Source of the DNA: Caldilineae bacterium
GTDB lineage: Bacteria > Chloroflexota > Anaerolineae > Epilineales > Epilineaceae
Assembly: GCA_020634625.1 (NCBI GenBank)
Contig: JACKBJ010000001.1
Location: 248,001 to 312,000, forward strand
Reading direction: 5' to 3'
Length of the DNA: 64,000 nucleotides
Shown: piece after piece, positions 35,427 to 44,128 of the stretch
How positions within the stretch are numbered: position 1 is the first letter of the stretch
How the letters are laid out: every line of letters begins with the position of its first letter
The notes under the pieces: model-generated
What the model was told of the DNA's origin: nothing
What the model saw: the letters and a program-made list of their open reading frames with translations, nothing else
Database searches by the model: none
Made by a program: the position numbers and the translations under genes

Positions 35427-36392
35427 ATGGCCATTCCCGATCGCGTCACCGTCTGCGAGTGCTGGGCTCGAGACGGGCTCCAGTCGATCCCCAAGGTCAT
35501 CTCGACCGAGCACAAGCTGGAGATGATCGGGCGAATTCTCGACTCCGGAGTGCAGAAGCTCGAGGTCACCAGCTTCTCGCATCCGAAGCTGCTGCCCCAG
35601 TTCGCCGACGCCGAAGCGGTCATGCATGGGCTCGAGCGCCGGCCGGGCGTGAGCTACGTGGTCCTGATGCCGAACATGCGCGGCTTCGAGCGGCTCGAGC
35701 GCTGTCTGGACGAGGGCTGTCCGGCCGACGAGATCATCCTGATGATCTCCTCCAGCGAAGCCCACAACCGCGTCAACTTCCGCATGGGGCACGACGAGGC
35801 GAAGCAGGCCCATGCCGCCATCATTCGTCGGGCCAAGGACCGCGGCCTGAAGGTGATCGGCTGCCCCGGCACGGTCTACGGCTGCGCCATCATGGGTGAC
35901 GTCCCGATGGCGAACGTGCTCGACATCACCCGATTCTATGTCGAGTCCGGCGCGGACACGATCATGCTCGGCGACACCACGGGCGCCGCCAACCCCCGCA
36001 GCGTTCGACAGCGAATCGGCGCGCTGCAGGACGCCTTCCCGGACGCCGAGTACATCGCCCACTTCCACGATACCCGTGGCAACGGCATCGTGAACTCGAT
36101 CGTGGCGCTCGAGATGGGCTTGCGTTATGTCGATACGTCGCTCGGGGCCATCGGGGGCCAGCCGACACCCAGCCGTGACACGCGCAAGTACCAGTACGGG
36201 TTCACCGGCAACACCTGCACCGAAGACCTCGTCGCGTTGCTCGACGAGATGGGCGTCGCCACCGGCATCGATGTGGACGCGATGATCGAGAGCGGCCTCC
36301 GTTCCGAAGCCATCATCGGTCAACCCCTTCGGGCGAACGTGATCCATTCGGGCCGTGTCAACCACGTGCCGCGAGACTTCGTGCCCGCCTGA
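35427..36392 (+). CDS. HMG-CoA lyase-like DRE-TIM metallolyase lacking the usual catalytic Cys
   Basis: The ATG at 35427, seven bases after CAGGAG, gives 321 residues, the normal length of 3-hydroxy-3-methylglutaryl-CoA lyase. RDGLQ (15-19), the metal-binding HFHDTRG (His212, His214) and GNTCTEDLV (261-269) are family marks. In known HMG-CoA lyases a GGCPYA loop supplies the catalytic Cys; here the aligned segment is IGGQPTPSRDTRKYQYGFTG, with Gln245 at that place. N-terminal CECWARDGLQ also differs from the usual EVGPRDGLQ. It may be a relative acting on another acyl-CoA, or an aldolase/lyase with a different mechanism. It is a single gene. Confidence 0.7.
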   Translation: MAIPDRVTVCECWARDGLQSIPKVISTEHKLEMIGRILDSGVQKLEVTSFSHPKLLPQFADAEAVMHGLERRPGVSYVVLMPNMRGFERLERCLDEGCPADEIILMISSSEAHNRVNFRMGHDEAKQAHAAIIRRAKDRGLKVIGCPGTVYGCAIMGDVPMANVLDITRFYVESGADTIMLGDTTGAANPRSVRQRIGALQDAFPDAEYIAHFHDTRGNGIVNSIVALEMGLRYVDTSLGAIGGQPTPSRDTRKYQYGFTGNTCTEDLVALLDEMGVATGIDVDAMIESGLRSEAIIGQPLRANVIHSGRVNHVPRDFVPA

Positions 36393-36430
36393 TTCCGGCG
36401 CCGCGGCAAGACGCGGCTCGGCGGCCGGCG

Positions 36431-37024
36431 CTAGTCCTTCCGGCGGCAGAGCAGCAGTCCCTTGCCCACCGGTACGACGAGCGCGTCGACCCGCGCGTCG
36501 GCCTGGGCCCGGGCAAGCATCGGGGCCAGCTCGGCCGCGTGATTGATCGCATTGTCGGCCACCAGGATTCCGCCCGGGACCAGCTTGGGTACCAGGGACT
36601 CGTAGCACGGGCCATAGAGCGGTTTCTCGGTGTCGAGGAAGCAGAAGCCGACCGCCTCGACGGTGGTCAGGTGCGCCAAGGCATCGCCGGGGACCAGCTC
36701 GACCAGCGATTCGACGCCGGCCCGGGCGAAGGTCTCCCGGGCCAGGGCTTGCTTGAATTCGAGCAGCTCGAAGGTCCGAATCCGAGCCCCCGCCTCCGCC
36801 GCGGCAAGGGCGAGCCACAGGGTCGAGTATCCGGCACTGGTGCCGATCTCCAACCAGGCACCGGCCGGTGCGCAACGCGCCAGGAACGCCAGGAAGCGCC
36901 CCGTCTCCGGCGGCACCTGGCGCAGCCGCTGCTCCCGCGGCGTACCGTCGAGGCGGTCGCGCGCGTCGATCGCCTCGAGCGCACGCATCCGCAAGCGGAT
37001 CGACTCCGGAATGTCGTTCAGCAT
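36431..37024 (-). CDS. class I SAM-dependent O-methyltransferase
   Basis: I start at the ATG at 37024, which gives 197 residues, short but complete for this group. [19 protein letters not shown] (about 58-76) is the SAM-binding motif [41 protein letters not shown] and [12 protein letters not shown] follow the order of catechol/caffeoyl-CoA-type O-methyltransferases, and the DTE...DN pair supplies the likely metal ligands. The acceptor is unknown. It lies 92 bases after trxB in the same direction. Upstream in-frame sequence up to 37651 overlaps trxB and is Arg-rich, so I exclude it. Confidence 0.8.
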   Translation of the reverse strand: MLNDIPESIRLRMRALEAIDARDRLDGTPREQRLRQVPPETGRFLAFLARCAPAGAWLEIGTSAGYSTLWLALAAAEAGARIRTFELLEFKQALARETFARAGVESLVELVPGDALAHLTTVEAVGFCFLDTEKPLYGPCYESLVPKLVPGGILVADNAINHAAELAPMLARAQADARVDALVVPVGKGLLLCRRKD

Positions 37025-37116
37025 CCGCCGCCCTGCCCCTGCCGATCGTGATGAAGAGCCGCATTTGGAGGGCGCGCGCCGTCCGACACGCTCCCTCCGA
37101 TGCGCCCGGTCCCGAG

Positions 37117-38076
37117 TCAGTCCTGCTCGCTCAAGAAGCGCTCGGCCTCGAGCGCCGCCATGCAGCCGGTGCCGGCGGCGGTGATCGCCTGGCGCCAGAC
37201 CCGGTCCTGCACATCGCCCGACGCGAAGACCCCAGCCACGCTGGTCTGCGTGCTGTCTGGCCGGGTGACGATGTAGCCGCTGTCGTCCAGCTCGAGCTGG
37301 CCTGCCAGGAAGTCCGTGTTGGGTTGATGTCCGATGGCGAAGAACAGGCCGGCGGCCGGCATGCGGCGGCTGGTACCGGTCTTGAGATCGCGGAGCGTCA
37401 GCTCGGCCAGCAGGCCGTCGCCGTGCGCGGCCTCGACCGCATGGCTCCAGAGGACCTCGATCTTCGGGTTGGCCAGCACCCGCCGCTGCATGATCTTGCT
37501 GGCGCGCAGCTCGTCGCGTCGATGGACGACGTAGACCCGCGAGCCGAACTTGGTCAGGAAGTGCGCCTCTTCCATCGCCGAGTCGCCGCCGCCGATGACG
37601 AACAGCGGCCGATCGCGGAAGATCGGCAGGGCGCCGTCGCAGACCGCGCAAGCCGACACCCCGCGCTGCCAGAGCTCGCCATCGCCGGCACCGGGGATCG
37701 GCAAGCGCTTGGCCGTCGCACCGGTCGAGATGATCAGCGTCTCGGCCAGCAATGTCCGTGAGTCGGACTGGACGCGAAAGGGGCGGGCCGAGAGGTCGAC
37801 CGACTCGACCGTCTCGGTGTGAATTCGCGTCCCGAAACGGGCCGATTGCTGCCGCATGCGATCCATCAGGTCGGGGCCGAGGATGCCCTCGGGGAAGCCC
37901 GGATAGTTCTCGACATCGGTCGTGGTGGTCAGCTGGCCACCCGCGGCGACGCCGCCGGCCATGAAGCCTTCGAACATGACCGGCTTCAGCTCGGCGCGGG
38001 CGGCGTAGATCGCCGCGGCGTGGCCCGAGGGCCCGCTGCCGATGATGACGACCTGCTCGACTTGCGGCTCTTCCAT
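37117..38076 (-). CDS. trxB: thioredoxin reductase
   Basis: The ATG at 38076 lies eight bases after GAGGA and gives 319 residues, the usual length. FAD binding is at [19 protein letters not shown] (9-27), the redox pair is Cys143 and Cys146 in [13 protein letters not shown] binding is at [13 protein letters not shown], and the closing [24 protein letters not shown] is the second FAD motif. It reduces thioredoxin with NADPH in the cytoplasm; no thioredoxin gene is in the window. It is in a leftward run: M42 peptidase, trxB, O-methyltransferase. Confidence 0.94.
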   Translation of the reverse strand: MEEPQVEQVVIIGSGPSGHAAAIYAARAELKPVMFEGFMAGGVAAGGQLTTTTDVENYPGFPEGILGPDLMDRMRQQSARFGTRIHTETVESVDLSARPFRVQSDSRTLLAETLIISTGATAKRLPIPGAGDGELWQRGVSACAVCDGALPIFRDRPLFVIGGGDSAMEEAHFLTKFGSRVYVVHRRDELRASKIMQRRVLANPKIEVLWSHAVEAAHGDGLLAELTLRDLKTGTSRRMPAAGLFFAIGHQPNTDFLAGQLELDDSGYIVTRPDSTQTSVAGVFASGDVQDRVWRQAITAAGTGCMAALEAERFLSEQD

Positions 38077-38143
38077 CGTTCGGTCCTCGCGTGCAAGTGG
38101 GGTTCGGGTTGGAGTCGCGACTGGTCGGAGACGACCGGCATCC

Positions 38144-39400
38144 TCAGGACGCGGCCTCCCCTTCGGAGACGCGCGCGGCCTGGATCGACGTGACCCGATC
38201 CAGGCGTGGATGGCCGCTGCGCAGGTCGTCGGCGCCGAGGCCCCGACCGCCGTCCCAGGCCGCGATGTCCTGCAGGGCGCCGAAGATGCCGTAGATCGCG
38301 GCAAGGACATCACCGGTATGCCCTGCTTCGGATATGGTGTGCATGTTGCGGATCGGGAAGCCGATCGAGGTGGTGGCGGCGTCGATGGCGGCGAAGAAGC
38401 CGGCCATGGCATCCGTCCCGGTGTCGCGACCCGAGATCGAGAGCTGGTAGGGAACGCCACGGCTGCGGGCCGCCTGCTCGATGATGGCGTTGAGCTGGGC
38501 GCTGACGATGGCGCCGGCGGTCAGGGTGAAGCCCTTGCCCATCGCCGTGGGCGTGTAGCGACGCGCCGACACGCCGGGCGCCGCGTCGAGATCGTGGTCG
38601 ACGTCGACGCCGATGACCATGTCGGGCTTGAGGACCCCGGCCGCAACGCGGCTGCCCATCCGACCGATCTCCTCGTGGCTGGCGATGGCGAAAAGGCAGC
38701 GAAGGGTATCGAATCCGCCGGCCTCGGCGATCAGCCGCGCCAGCTCGACCGTCACGAAGCAGCCCAGGCCGTTGTCGAGGTAGGCGCCGTAGAAGGTGTC
38801 GGGGCTGAATCCGCGGCGGATCGGACGGTTCAGGATGATCGGGTCGCCCGGTCGGATGCCCAGGCGCTCGATCTGTTGCTGCGGCTTCTCGCCGTGCGTG
38901 TGTAGCTCGAGGTACATCATCTCGGGCTTGATCCCGACCTGACCGGCGCGCAGCTTGGCGTCGGCGAAGTGGATCGCCCCGATGGCCTCGATCGTTCCAC
39001 CGTCCATCACCCGCCACTGGCTTGGGTCTTCGGGGTCCTGGCTGAACAAGCGCACTTCGTGACCGATCAGGGTCGTCGGCAGGAAGCTGTCGGAGTTGAT
39101 CCAGATCTTCCCGTCCTTGCCGATCGAACGGACCTGCATTCGAATCTTGTCGGCATGACCGATGACCATCACGCTGGGCAGATCGTCACGGCCAGGATGG
39201 CTGTCCAGGACGATGCCGGCGTTGCCCCGGAAGCGATGCAGCTGCCAGCCCGGCGCCTGGATCCGCTCGAGATACGGCGCGATCACGCCGTAGGTCATGG
39301 CCGCCTCGAGTCCGATCGGGCTCGGCGCGGCCAGGATCTCGCGCATGCGCTCGAACTGAGCTTCCGGCATGGGCTGGGTCCAGGGCTTGGGCTGGCTCAA
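38144..39400 (-). CDS. M42-family glutamyl aminopeptidase / deblocking aminopeptidase
   Basis: I start at the TTG at 39400 because GAGGAG lies seven bases upstream; the 418 residues are slightly longer than typical members. Two-metal ligands are visible: VIGHADK, GAYLDNG, the catalytic Glu pair in [19 protein letters not shown] and [10 protein letters not shown]42 enzymes form large tetrahedral cytoplasmic assemblies that remove N-terminal residues from peptides. The family was once called endoglucanase M; peptidase activity is the better-supported role. It leads the leftward run with trxB. Confidence 0.88.
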   Translation of the reverse strand: MSQPKPWTQPMPEAQFERMREILAAPSPIGLEAAMTYGVIAPYLERIQAPGWQLHRFRGNAGIVLDSHPGRDDLPSVMVIGHADKIRMQVRSIGKDGKIWINSDSFLPTTLIGHEVRLFSQDPEDPSQWRVMDGGTIEAIGAIHFADAKLRAGQVGIKPEMMYLELHTHGEKPQQQIERLGIRPGDPIILNRPIRRGFSPDTFYGAYLDNGLGCFVTVELARLIAEAGGFDTLRCLFAIASHEEIGRMGSRVAAGVLKPDMVIGVDVDHDLDAAPGVSARRYTPTAMGKGFTLTAGAIVSAQLNAIIEQAARSRGVPYQLSISGRDTGTDAMAGFFAAIDAATTSIGFPIRNMHTISEAGHTGDVLAAIYGIFGALQDIAAWDGGRGLGADDLRSGHPRLDRVTSIQAARVSEGEAAS

Positions 39401-39606
39401 TCGAGGCTCCTCGTTGGGGTCGTGTGAGGGACGGGGTGGACGGCCGAGCACTGAAGTGTGCCAGCCTTGTCGGACGCATTCAAGCACCGCGGGCTTACGT
39501 AAAGCCGCCGACCGCGACTGGCCGGCGCGCCGCCGGACGCATACACTCTGGGCTCGATTCGCGACCGAGCGCCGCCGCTCGAGCGACCACGGACCGAGGC
39601 AGCCCC

Positions 39607-40416
39607 ATGAGCGACCGCTATTCCGCCTATGACCGATTGATCTTCGACCGGCCGCTCGATCGGGTGCTGCGCATCACGATGGCGCGCCCGGACAAGCTCA
39701 ACGCCGCCGATCACGACATGCATCGTCAGCTCGCCGAGGTCTGGCGCACGATCGACGCCGACCCCGAGCCGAACGCCGTGATCCTGCGCGGTGCCGGCCG
39801 CGGCTTCTCGTCCGGCGGCGACCTCGACCTGGTCGAGGACATGGCCGACGACTTTCAGGTTCGCGCGCGGGTCTGGAAGGAGGCCCGCGACCTGGTGTAC
39901 AACGTCATCAACTGCGGCAAGCCGATCGTCTCGGCGATGCACGGGCCAGCCGTCGGAGCAGGCCTGGTCGCCGGCCTGCTGGCCGACGTGTCGATCGCCG
40001 CGCGTTCGGCACGCATCATCGATGGGCACACGCGTCTCGGGGTCGCGGCCGGTGATCACGCGGCGATCGTCTGGCCGCTGCTCTGCGGCATGGCCAAGGC
40101 GAAGTATCACCTGCTGCTCTGCGAGCCGATGAGCGGTGAGGAGGCCGAACGCTGTGGGTTGGTGTCGCTCTGCGTCGAGGACGATGCGCTCGAGGCCACG
40201 TCGCTCGAGGTCGCCGGACGGCTGGCGGCGGCAGCGCCGAGCGCCATCCGCTGGACCAAGTACACCCTCAACAACTGGCTGCGTCTGGCCGGGCCCAGCT
40301 TCGACGCCTCGCTTGCCTTGGAGTTCCTGGGCTTCACCGGCCCGGAGCTTCGCGAGGGTCTGGCCTCGCTGCGCGAGAAGCGCGCGCCGGCCTTCGAGCC
40401 CGACTCGCCGCTCTAG
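39607..40416 (+). CDS. enoyl-CoA hydratase/isomerase family protein
   Basis: The 269-residue crotonase-fold protein starts at the ATG at 39607. [21 protein letters not shown] forms the first half of the oxyanion hole, and [21 protein letters not shown] the second. The position of the usual first catalytic Glu is taken by Ala/Gly (around GPAVGAG) and the second region reads [13 protein letters not shown], with no Glu. The lack of both general acids and bases argues against a simple hydratase, so an isomerase or another crotonase reaction is possible. It sits between the M42 peptidase (divergent) and an exoprotein gene. Confidence 0.78.
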   Translation: MSDRYSAYDRLIFDRPLDRVLRITMARPDKLNAADHDMHRQLAEVWRTIDADPEPNAVILRGAGRGFSSGGDLDLVEDMADDFQVRARVWKEARDLVYNVINCGKPIVSAMHGPAVGAGLVAGLLADVSIAARSARIIDGHTRLGVAAGDHAAIVWPLLCGMAKAKYHLLLCEPMSGEEAERCGLVSLCVEDDALEATSLEVAGRLAAAAPSAIRWTKYTLNNWLRLAGPSFDASLALEFLGFTGPELREGLASLREKRAPAFEPDSPL

Positions 40417-40476
40417 GCCGCCGCGCCGCGACCCGAGCTTCCGCCATCGCCCCTCGACGTACCAAGGAGACGACGT

Positions 40477-42804
40477 ATGCGCAACCCTGCCACCGTCCGC
40501 CGACAGCGCCTGCTGACCGCGAGCCTGGTGGCCTTGCTGCTCGGCATCGCTTCGCGGACGGCCCCGGGTCGGGGCGACTCGGCCGCCTTGCGCGTTGCCC
40601 AGCACGAGTCGGTCGCGCTGGCGCAGTCCGAGCCCCTGGCGCGCTATTGGTACAGCATTGCGGTCGCCGACCCCTTGGCCAACTTCGGCGCGGTCTCGGG
40701 CGTGGCCGGCTCGCGCATCGGCAACGACAGCTTCGCGGTGGACCGGGCCAACCACCGGCTCTTCCGCTTCGGTACGCGCGGCGAGATCCTCTGGGTTCGC
40801 GGCGGCTTCGGCGGCGGCGAAGGCCAGCTGGCGACGCCGATCGAGCTGGACGTCGACGCTGAGGATCGTGTCTTCGTCATCGACGCGGGCAACCAACGCG
40901 TTCAGGTCTTCGGCGCCGACGGCGAACCCCTGGGCAGCTGGGGCAGCCGCGGCGAGGGCGAAGGGCAGTTCATCGACCCGGTCGACATCGCGGTCAGCAG
41001 CGCCGGCACGGTGTACCTGCTCGATCGCGCGCTGGGCCGAGTTCAGCGCCTGCGCGACAACGGCGACATCATCGGCAGCTGGAGCAGCGCCGGCACGACC
41101 GAGCTGCGCCGGCCCGAAGGGATTGCCGTCGCACCGGACGGCACCATCTGGCTGGCCGACACGGGCAACGATCGCATCCTGCGCTTCTCGAGCCGCGGAA
41201 CGCTGTTGGGCGAATGGGGCGACTTCGCCACACCGGTGAGCATCGCCATCGGCGCCAACGGCGACGTCTACGTGCTCGAGTCCGACTTCGGCCGCCTGCG
41301 CCGCTTCGACGAGAACATGAACTACCTGACGGCATGGGGTGGCGGCGAGTTCAAGCAGCCGGTCAGCGTCGCGGTGACCGAAGGCAACATCGTGTACGTG
41401 GCGGATACCGGCACCAATCGGATCGAGCGCTACGACTCGGGCGGCGCCTTCGAGACCGCCTGGGGCGGGCAATACACCATCGACGGCGAGTTCGACCAGC
41501 CCGTCGGGCTGGCGATGGGCGCCAACGACACCCTGTATGTCCTGGACGCATTCCACCAGCGCGGCCACCGCTACACGCTGGCCGGGGCCTGGCGCGACAG
41601 CTTCGGCGCGGAAGGTGAGGATCCCGGCCAGTTCCGCGTTCCGGGCGGCATCGATGCGTCTCCCGACAGCACGATCTACGTCGCCGACACCGGGAATCAC
41701 CGGCTGCAGCGCCTGAGCGCCGCCGGCGCCTCCCCCACGGCCTTCGGCCTGCGTGGCGAGGCCGAGGGCCAGGTCGAGCTGCCGGGTGACGTGGCGATCA
41801 CGCCGGCCGGGATCGGCGCGTCGCCGAAGGTCTTCGTCGCCGACACCGGCAACCACCGGATCGAGCGCTTCGATCGCAACGGCGCGTTCGAGCTGGCCTT
41901 CGGCAGCCGGGGTCCGGTCGAGGGCACGTTCCGCAGTCCGGGCGGCATCGCGGTCTCGCCGGCTGGCGACGTCTGGGTCGCCGACACCGACAACCACCGG
42001 TTGCAGGCTTTCGACCTCGAGGGACGCTTCCTGCGCGGCGCCGGCGCCGCGGGCTCAGCGCTCGGCCAGCTCGCGTCACCGCGGGGTCTGGAGGTCGACG
42101 ATGCTCGGGTCTACGTGGCCGACGCCGGAAACGCTCGCGTGGCGGTCTTCGACGCGGCGAGCGGCTCGGCCGTCGGCACCTTCGGCGAGCCGACGGCCGG
42201 CGTGGCGGGCCTGTCGGAGCCCCGCGACATCAGCTTCGGTGCGGGCGGCCGGATCTACGTGGCCGACCTGCTGGCGGGCCGAGTCCTGGTATACGGGGCC
42301 GGCCTGCCCGGCGCCTGGCACCTGAGCTACTACGACAACCCGGCCTTGGCCGATCACCCCGCTCGCATCGACGAAGCCGAGGCGCTGGATTTCAACTGGG
42401 CGGACGGGCGGCCCGGGCCCGGAGTGCCGGCCGACGGCTTCGGCCTGCGCGCCGAGGGCTACCTTACGGCCGCCGAATCCGGGGTGCATGCCGTTCGGGT
42501 TCGCGCCGAAGGCGGCGTCCGGCTCTGGGTCGCCGGCAGGCTTCTGATCGATCGCTGGACCGACGCCTCGGTCGATGCCGAGGGCAGCTTCGAAGCGACG
42601 GCCGGTGCCTACTACGCCGAGCTCGAGTTTCAGGACCCGAGCGGTCCGGCAAGCCTGAGCCTCGACTGGCGGCCCAACGGGGGCAGCTTGCCGACGCGGA
42701 CGCCCCGCGCGGCCACGCCGACGGCTCCGGTGCCCAGCCCGTCGCCCGGCGGCCACCGGGTGATCCACCTCCCCGCCATCCTGGATGCCGTTGGACTGCG
42801 CTAG
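40477..42804 (+). CDS. secreted NHL-repeat protein with PA14-like domain and terminal YLP-type motif
   Basis: Signal peptide at residues 1-33 (LLTASLVALLLGIA). The 775-residue protein has about a dozen NHL units of the form 'P.GIAV...G.V.VADTGNHR...F...G', strongest as VADTGNHRLQRLS, VADTGNHRIERFD and VADTDNHRLQAFD. These form one or two six-bladed propellers over about 60-610. A PA14-like beta domain follows (about 612-735; HLSYYDNPALADHP, GVHAVRVRAEGGVRLWV, LLIDRW, AYYAELEFQD), which in other proteins binds carbohydrate. A Thr/Pro linker ends in RVIHLPAILDAVGLR, the YLP-type motif at the terminus. Secreted, probably wall-linked. Confidence 0.83.
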   Translation: MRNPATVRRQRLLTASLVALLLGIASRTAPGRGDSAALRVAQHESVALAQSEPLARYWYSIAVADPLANFGAVSGVAGSRIGNDSFAVDRANHRLFRFGTRGEILWVRGGFGGGEGQLATPIELDVDAEDRVFVIDAGNQRVQVFGADGEPLGSWGSRGEGEGQFIDPVDIAVSSAGTVYLLDRALGRVQRLRDNGDIIGSWSSAGTTELRRPEGIAVAPDGTIWLADTGNDRILRFSSRGTLLGEWGDFATPVSIAIGANGDVYVLESDFGRLRRFDENMNYLTAWGGGEFKQPVSVAVTEGNIVYVADTGTNRIERYDSGGAFETAWGGQYTIDGEFDQPVGLAMGANDTLYVLDAFHQRGHRYTLAGAWRDSFGAEGEDPGQFRVPGGIDASPDSTIYVADTGNHRLQRLSAAGASPTAFGLRGEAEGQVELPGDVAITPAGIGASPKVFVADTGNHRIERFDRNGAFELAFGSRGPVEGTFRSPGGIAVSPAGDVWVADTDNHRLQAFDLEGRFLRGAGAAGSALGQLASPRGLEVDDARVYVADAGNARVAVFDAASGSAVGTFGEPTAGVAGLSEPRDISFGAGGRIYVADLLAGRVLVYGAGLPGAWHLSYYDNPALADHPARIDEAEALDFNWADGRPGPGVPADGFGLRAEGYLTAAESGVHAVRVRAEGGVRLWVAGRLLIDRWTDASVDAEGSFEATAGAYYAELEFQDPSGPASLSLDWRPNGGSLPTRTPRAATPTAPVPSPSPGGHRVIHLPAILDAVGLR

Positions 42805-42827
42805 CCGCGGGCTGCCGGAGCCCGCGG
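42805..42827 (+). terminator. hairpin after the NHL gene
   Basis: CCGCGGGCT and AGCCCGCGG form a perfect 9-bp stem with a 5-base loop that starts one base after the stop codon at 42804; TCTCG follows. Confidence 0.5.
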
Positions 42828-42879
42828 TCTCGCGACGCCCGCCATCCCAGACGCCGCGCCGAAACCCGAGGAGCGCACC

Positions 42880-44073
42880 ATGAACAGCGCCGAGCTGATC
42901 GCCGAAGCCCAGGCCATCGCGCCTTGGATCGTCGCGTTGCGTCGACGGATCCATCGCCGTCCCGAGCTGATGTATCAAGAGCACGAGACCAGCCGCCTGG
43001 TGCGGGACACGCTGGACGAGCTCGGTATCGCCTATCGGTCCCCGATCGCTCGGACCGGTGTGCTGGCGACCCTGGGCCGGGGGGATGCAGCCTGCATCGC
43101 ATTGCGAGCCGACATGGACGCCCTCCCGATCCAGGAGCAGAGCGTGCTCGACTTCGCCAGCGAGATCGAGGGTCGGATGCACGCCTGCGGCCATGACTGT
43201 CATACGGCCATGCTGCTCGGTGCGGCGCGGCTCCTCAAGGCGCGTGAGGCCGAGCTGCGGGGCCCGATCAAGCTGCTCTTCCAGCCGGCCGAGGAGGGCG
43301 GCGCCGGCGGCAAGCGCATGTGCGACGAAGGGGCCCTGCAGGATCCGCCGGTGGCACGCATCTTCGGCCTACACGTCTGGCCACTCGCGCCGAGCGGCAG
43401 CCTCAGCGGTCGCGCCGGCCCCTTCCTCGCGGCGGCGAGCTCGGTCGAGATCACGATCCGGGGCCAAGGCGGCCACGCGGCCATGCCGCATCTCAATCGG
43501 GACCCGGTGCTGACCGCGTCGAAGCTCGTGGTCGAGCTCCAGAGCCTGGTCGCACGCGAGATGGACCCGCTCGTTCCGGCGGTCGTCAGCATCACGACGA
43601 TGCAGGGCGGGGAAGCCTTCAACGTGATCCCGGAACAGGTCCGGCTCACCGGCACCTTGCGCGCCCTGTCGCTGGACACGCTGCAGGGGCTGCAGGCGCG
43701 GTTGCGCGACATGGCCGGGCATGTCGCCGCCGCCAACCGGTGCGAGGCCATCGTCGAGTTCCCGGGAATCGACTATCCGCCAACCGTCAACGACGCCGAG
43801 TGCTGGGCGCTGGCGCGAGCGCTGGGCGCGGAGCTGTTGGGCGGCGAGGATCGGGTGATCGACTCTCCACCGATCATGGGCGGCGAGGACTTCGCCTTCT
43901 ACACCGATCGGATTCCGGGCTGCTTCGTCGGTCTGGGGACCTACAATCCCGCGCTCGGCGCCACCCATAGCGTGCACCATCCCTGCTTCCGCGTCGACGA
44001 GACCATCCTGCCCTTGGGCAGCGCGCTGCATGTGGCCTTCGCCATGGCAAGCCAGTCGCAGGTTCCGGCATGA
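42880..44073 (+). CDS. M20-family amidohydrolase (N-acyl-amino-acid / hippurate hydrolase type)
   Basis: The 397-residue cytoplasmic metallohydrolase matches the amidohydrolase group that deacylates N-acetyl- or N-benzoyl-amino acids. The metal-binding HACGHDCHTAML (Cys103, His105), the catalytic Glu in LLFQPAEEGG (138-139), GLHVWP, the dimerisation-domain His of GGHAAMPH and the C-terminal MGGEDFAFY are visible. The last nine codons plus stop are repeated in tandem directly after the gene. The next gene, an acyl-CoA ligase, begins 55 bases on and may be cotranscribed. Substrate unknown. Confidence 0.88.
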   Translation: MNSAELIAEAQAIAPWIVALRRRIHRRPELMYQEHETSRLVRDTLDELGIAYRSPIARTGVLATLGRGDAACIALRADMDALPIQEQSVLDFASEIEGRMHACGHDCHTAMLLGAARLLKAREAELRGPIKLLFQPAEEGGAGGKRMCDEGALQDPPVARIFGLHVWPLAPSGSLSGRAGPFLAAASSVEITIRGQGGHAAMPHLNRDPVLTASKLVVELQSLVAREMDPLVPAVVSITTMQGGEAFNVIPEQVRLTGTLRALSLDTLQGLQARLRDMAGHVAAANRCEAIVEFPGIDYPPTVNDAECWALARALGAELLGGEDRVIDSPPIMGGEDFAFYTDRIPGCFVGLGTYNPALGATHSVHHPCFRVDETILPLGSALHVAFAMASQSQVPA

Positions 44074-44103
44074 ATGGCAAGCCAGTCGCAGGTTCCGGCA
44101 TGA
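44044..44103 (+). repeat. perfect 30-bp tandem duplication of the 3' end of the amidohydrolase gene
   Basis: Positions 44044-44073 and 44074-44103 are identical. Each unit starts with ATG and ends with TGA, encoding MASQSQVPA. The first copy is the true end of the amidohydrolase; the second lies in the gap before the ligase gene. The identity of the copies points to a recent event. Confidence 0.95.
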
Positions 44104-44128
44104 TCGGTCGCCTGGGAGTCGGACCTGG

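Noticed and set aside
36431..37651. Longer form of the O-methyltransferase (406 codons)
   Set aside because: The extension overlaps trxB and is Arg/Ala-rich; the fold begins after the ATG at 37024.
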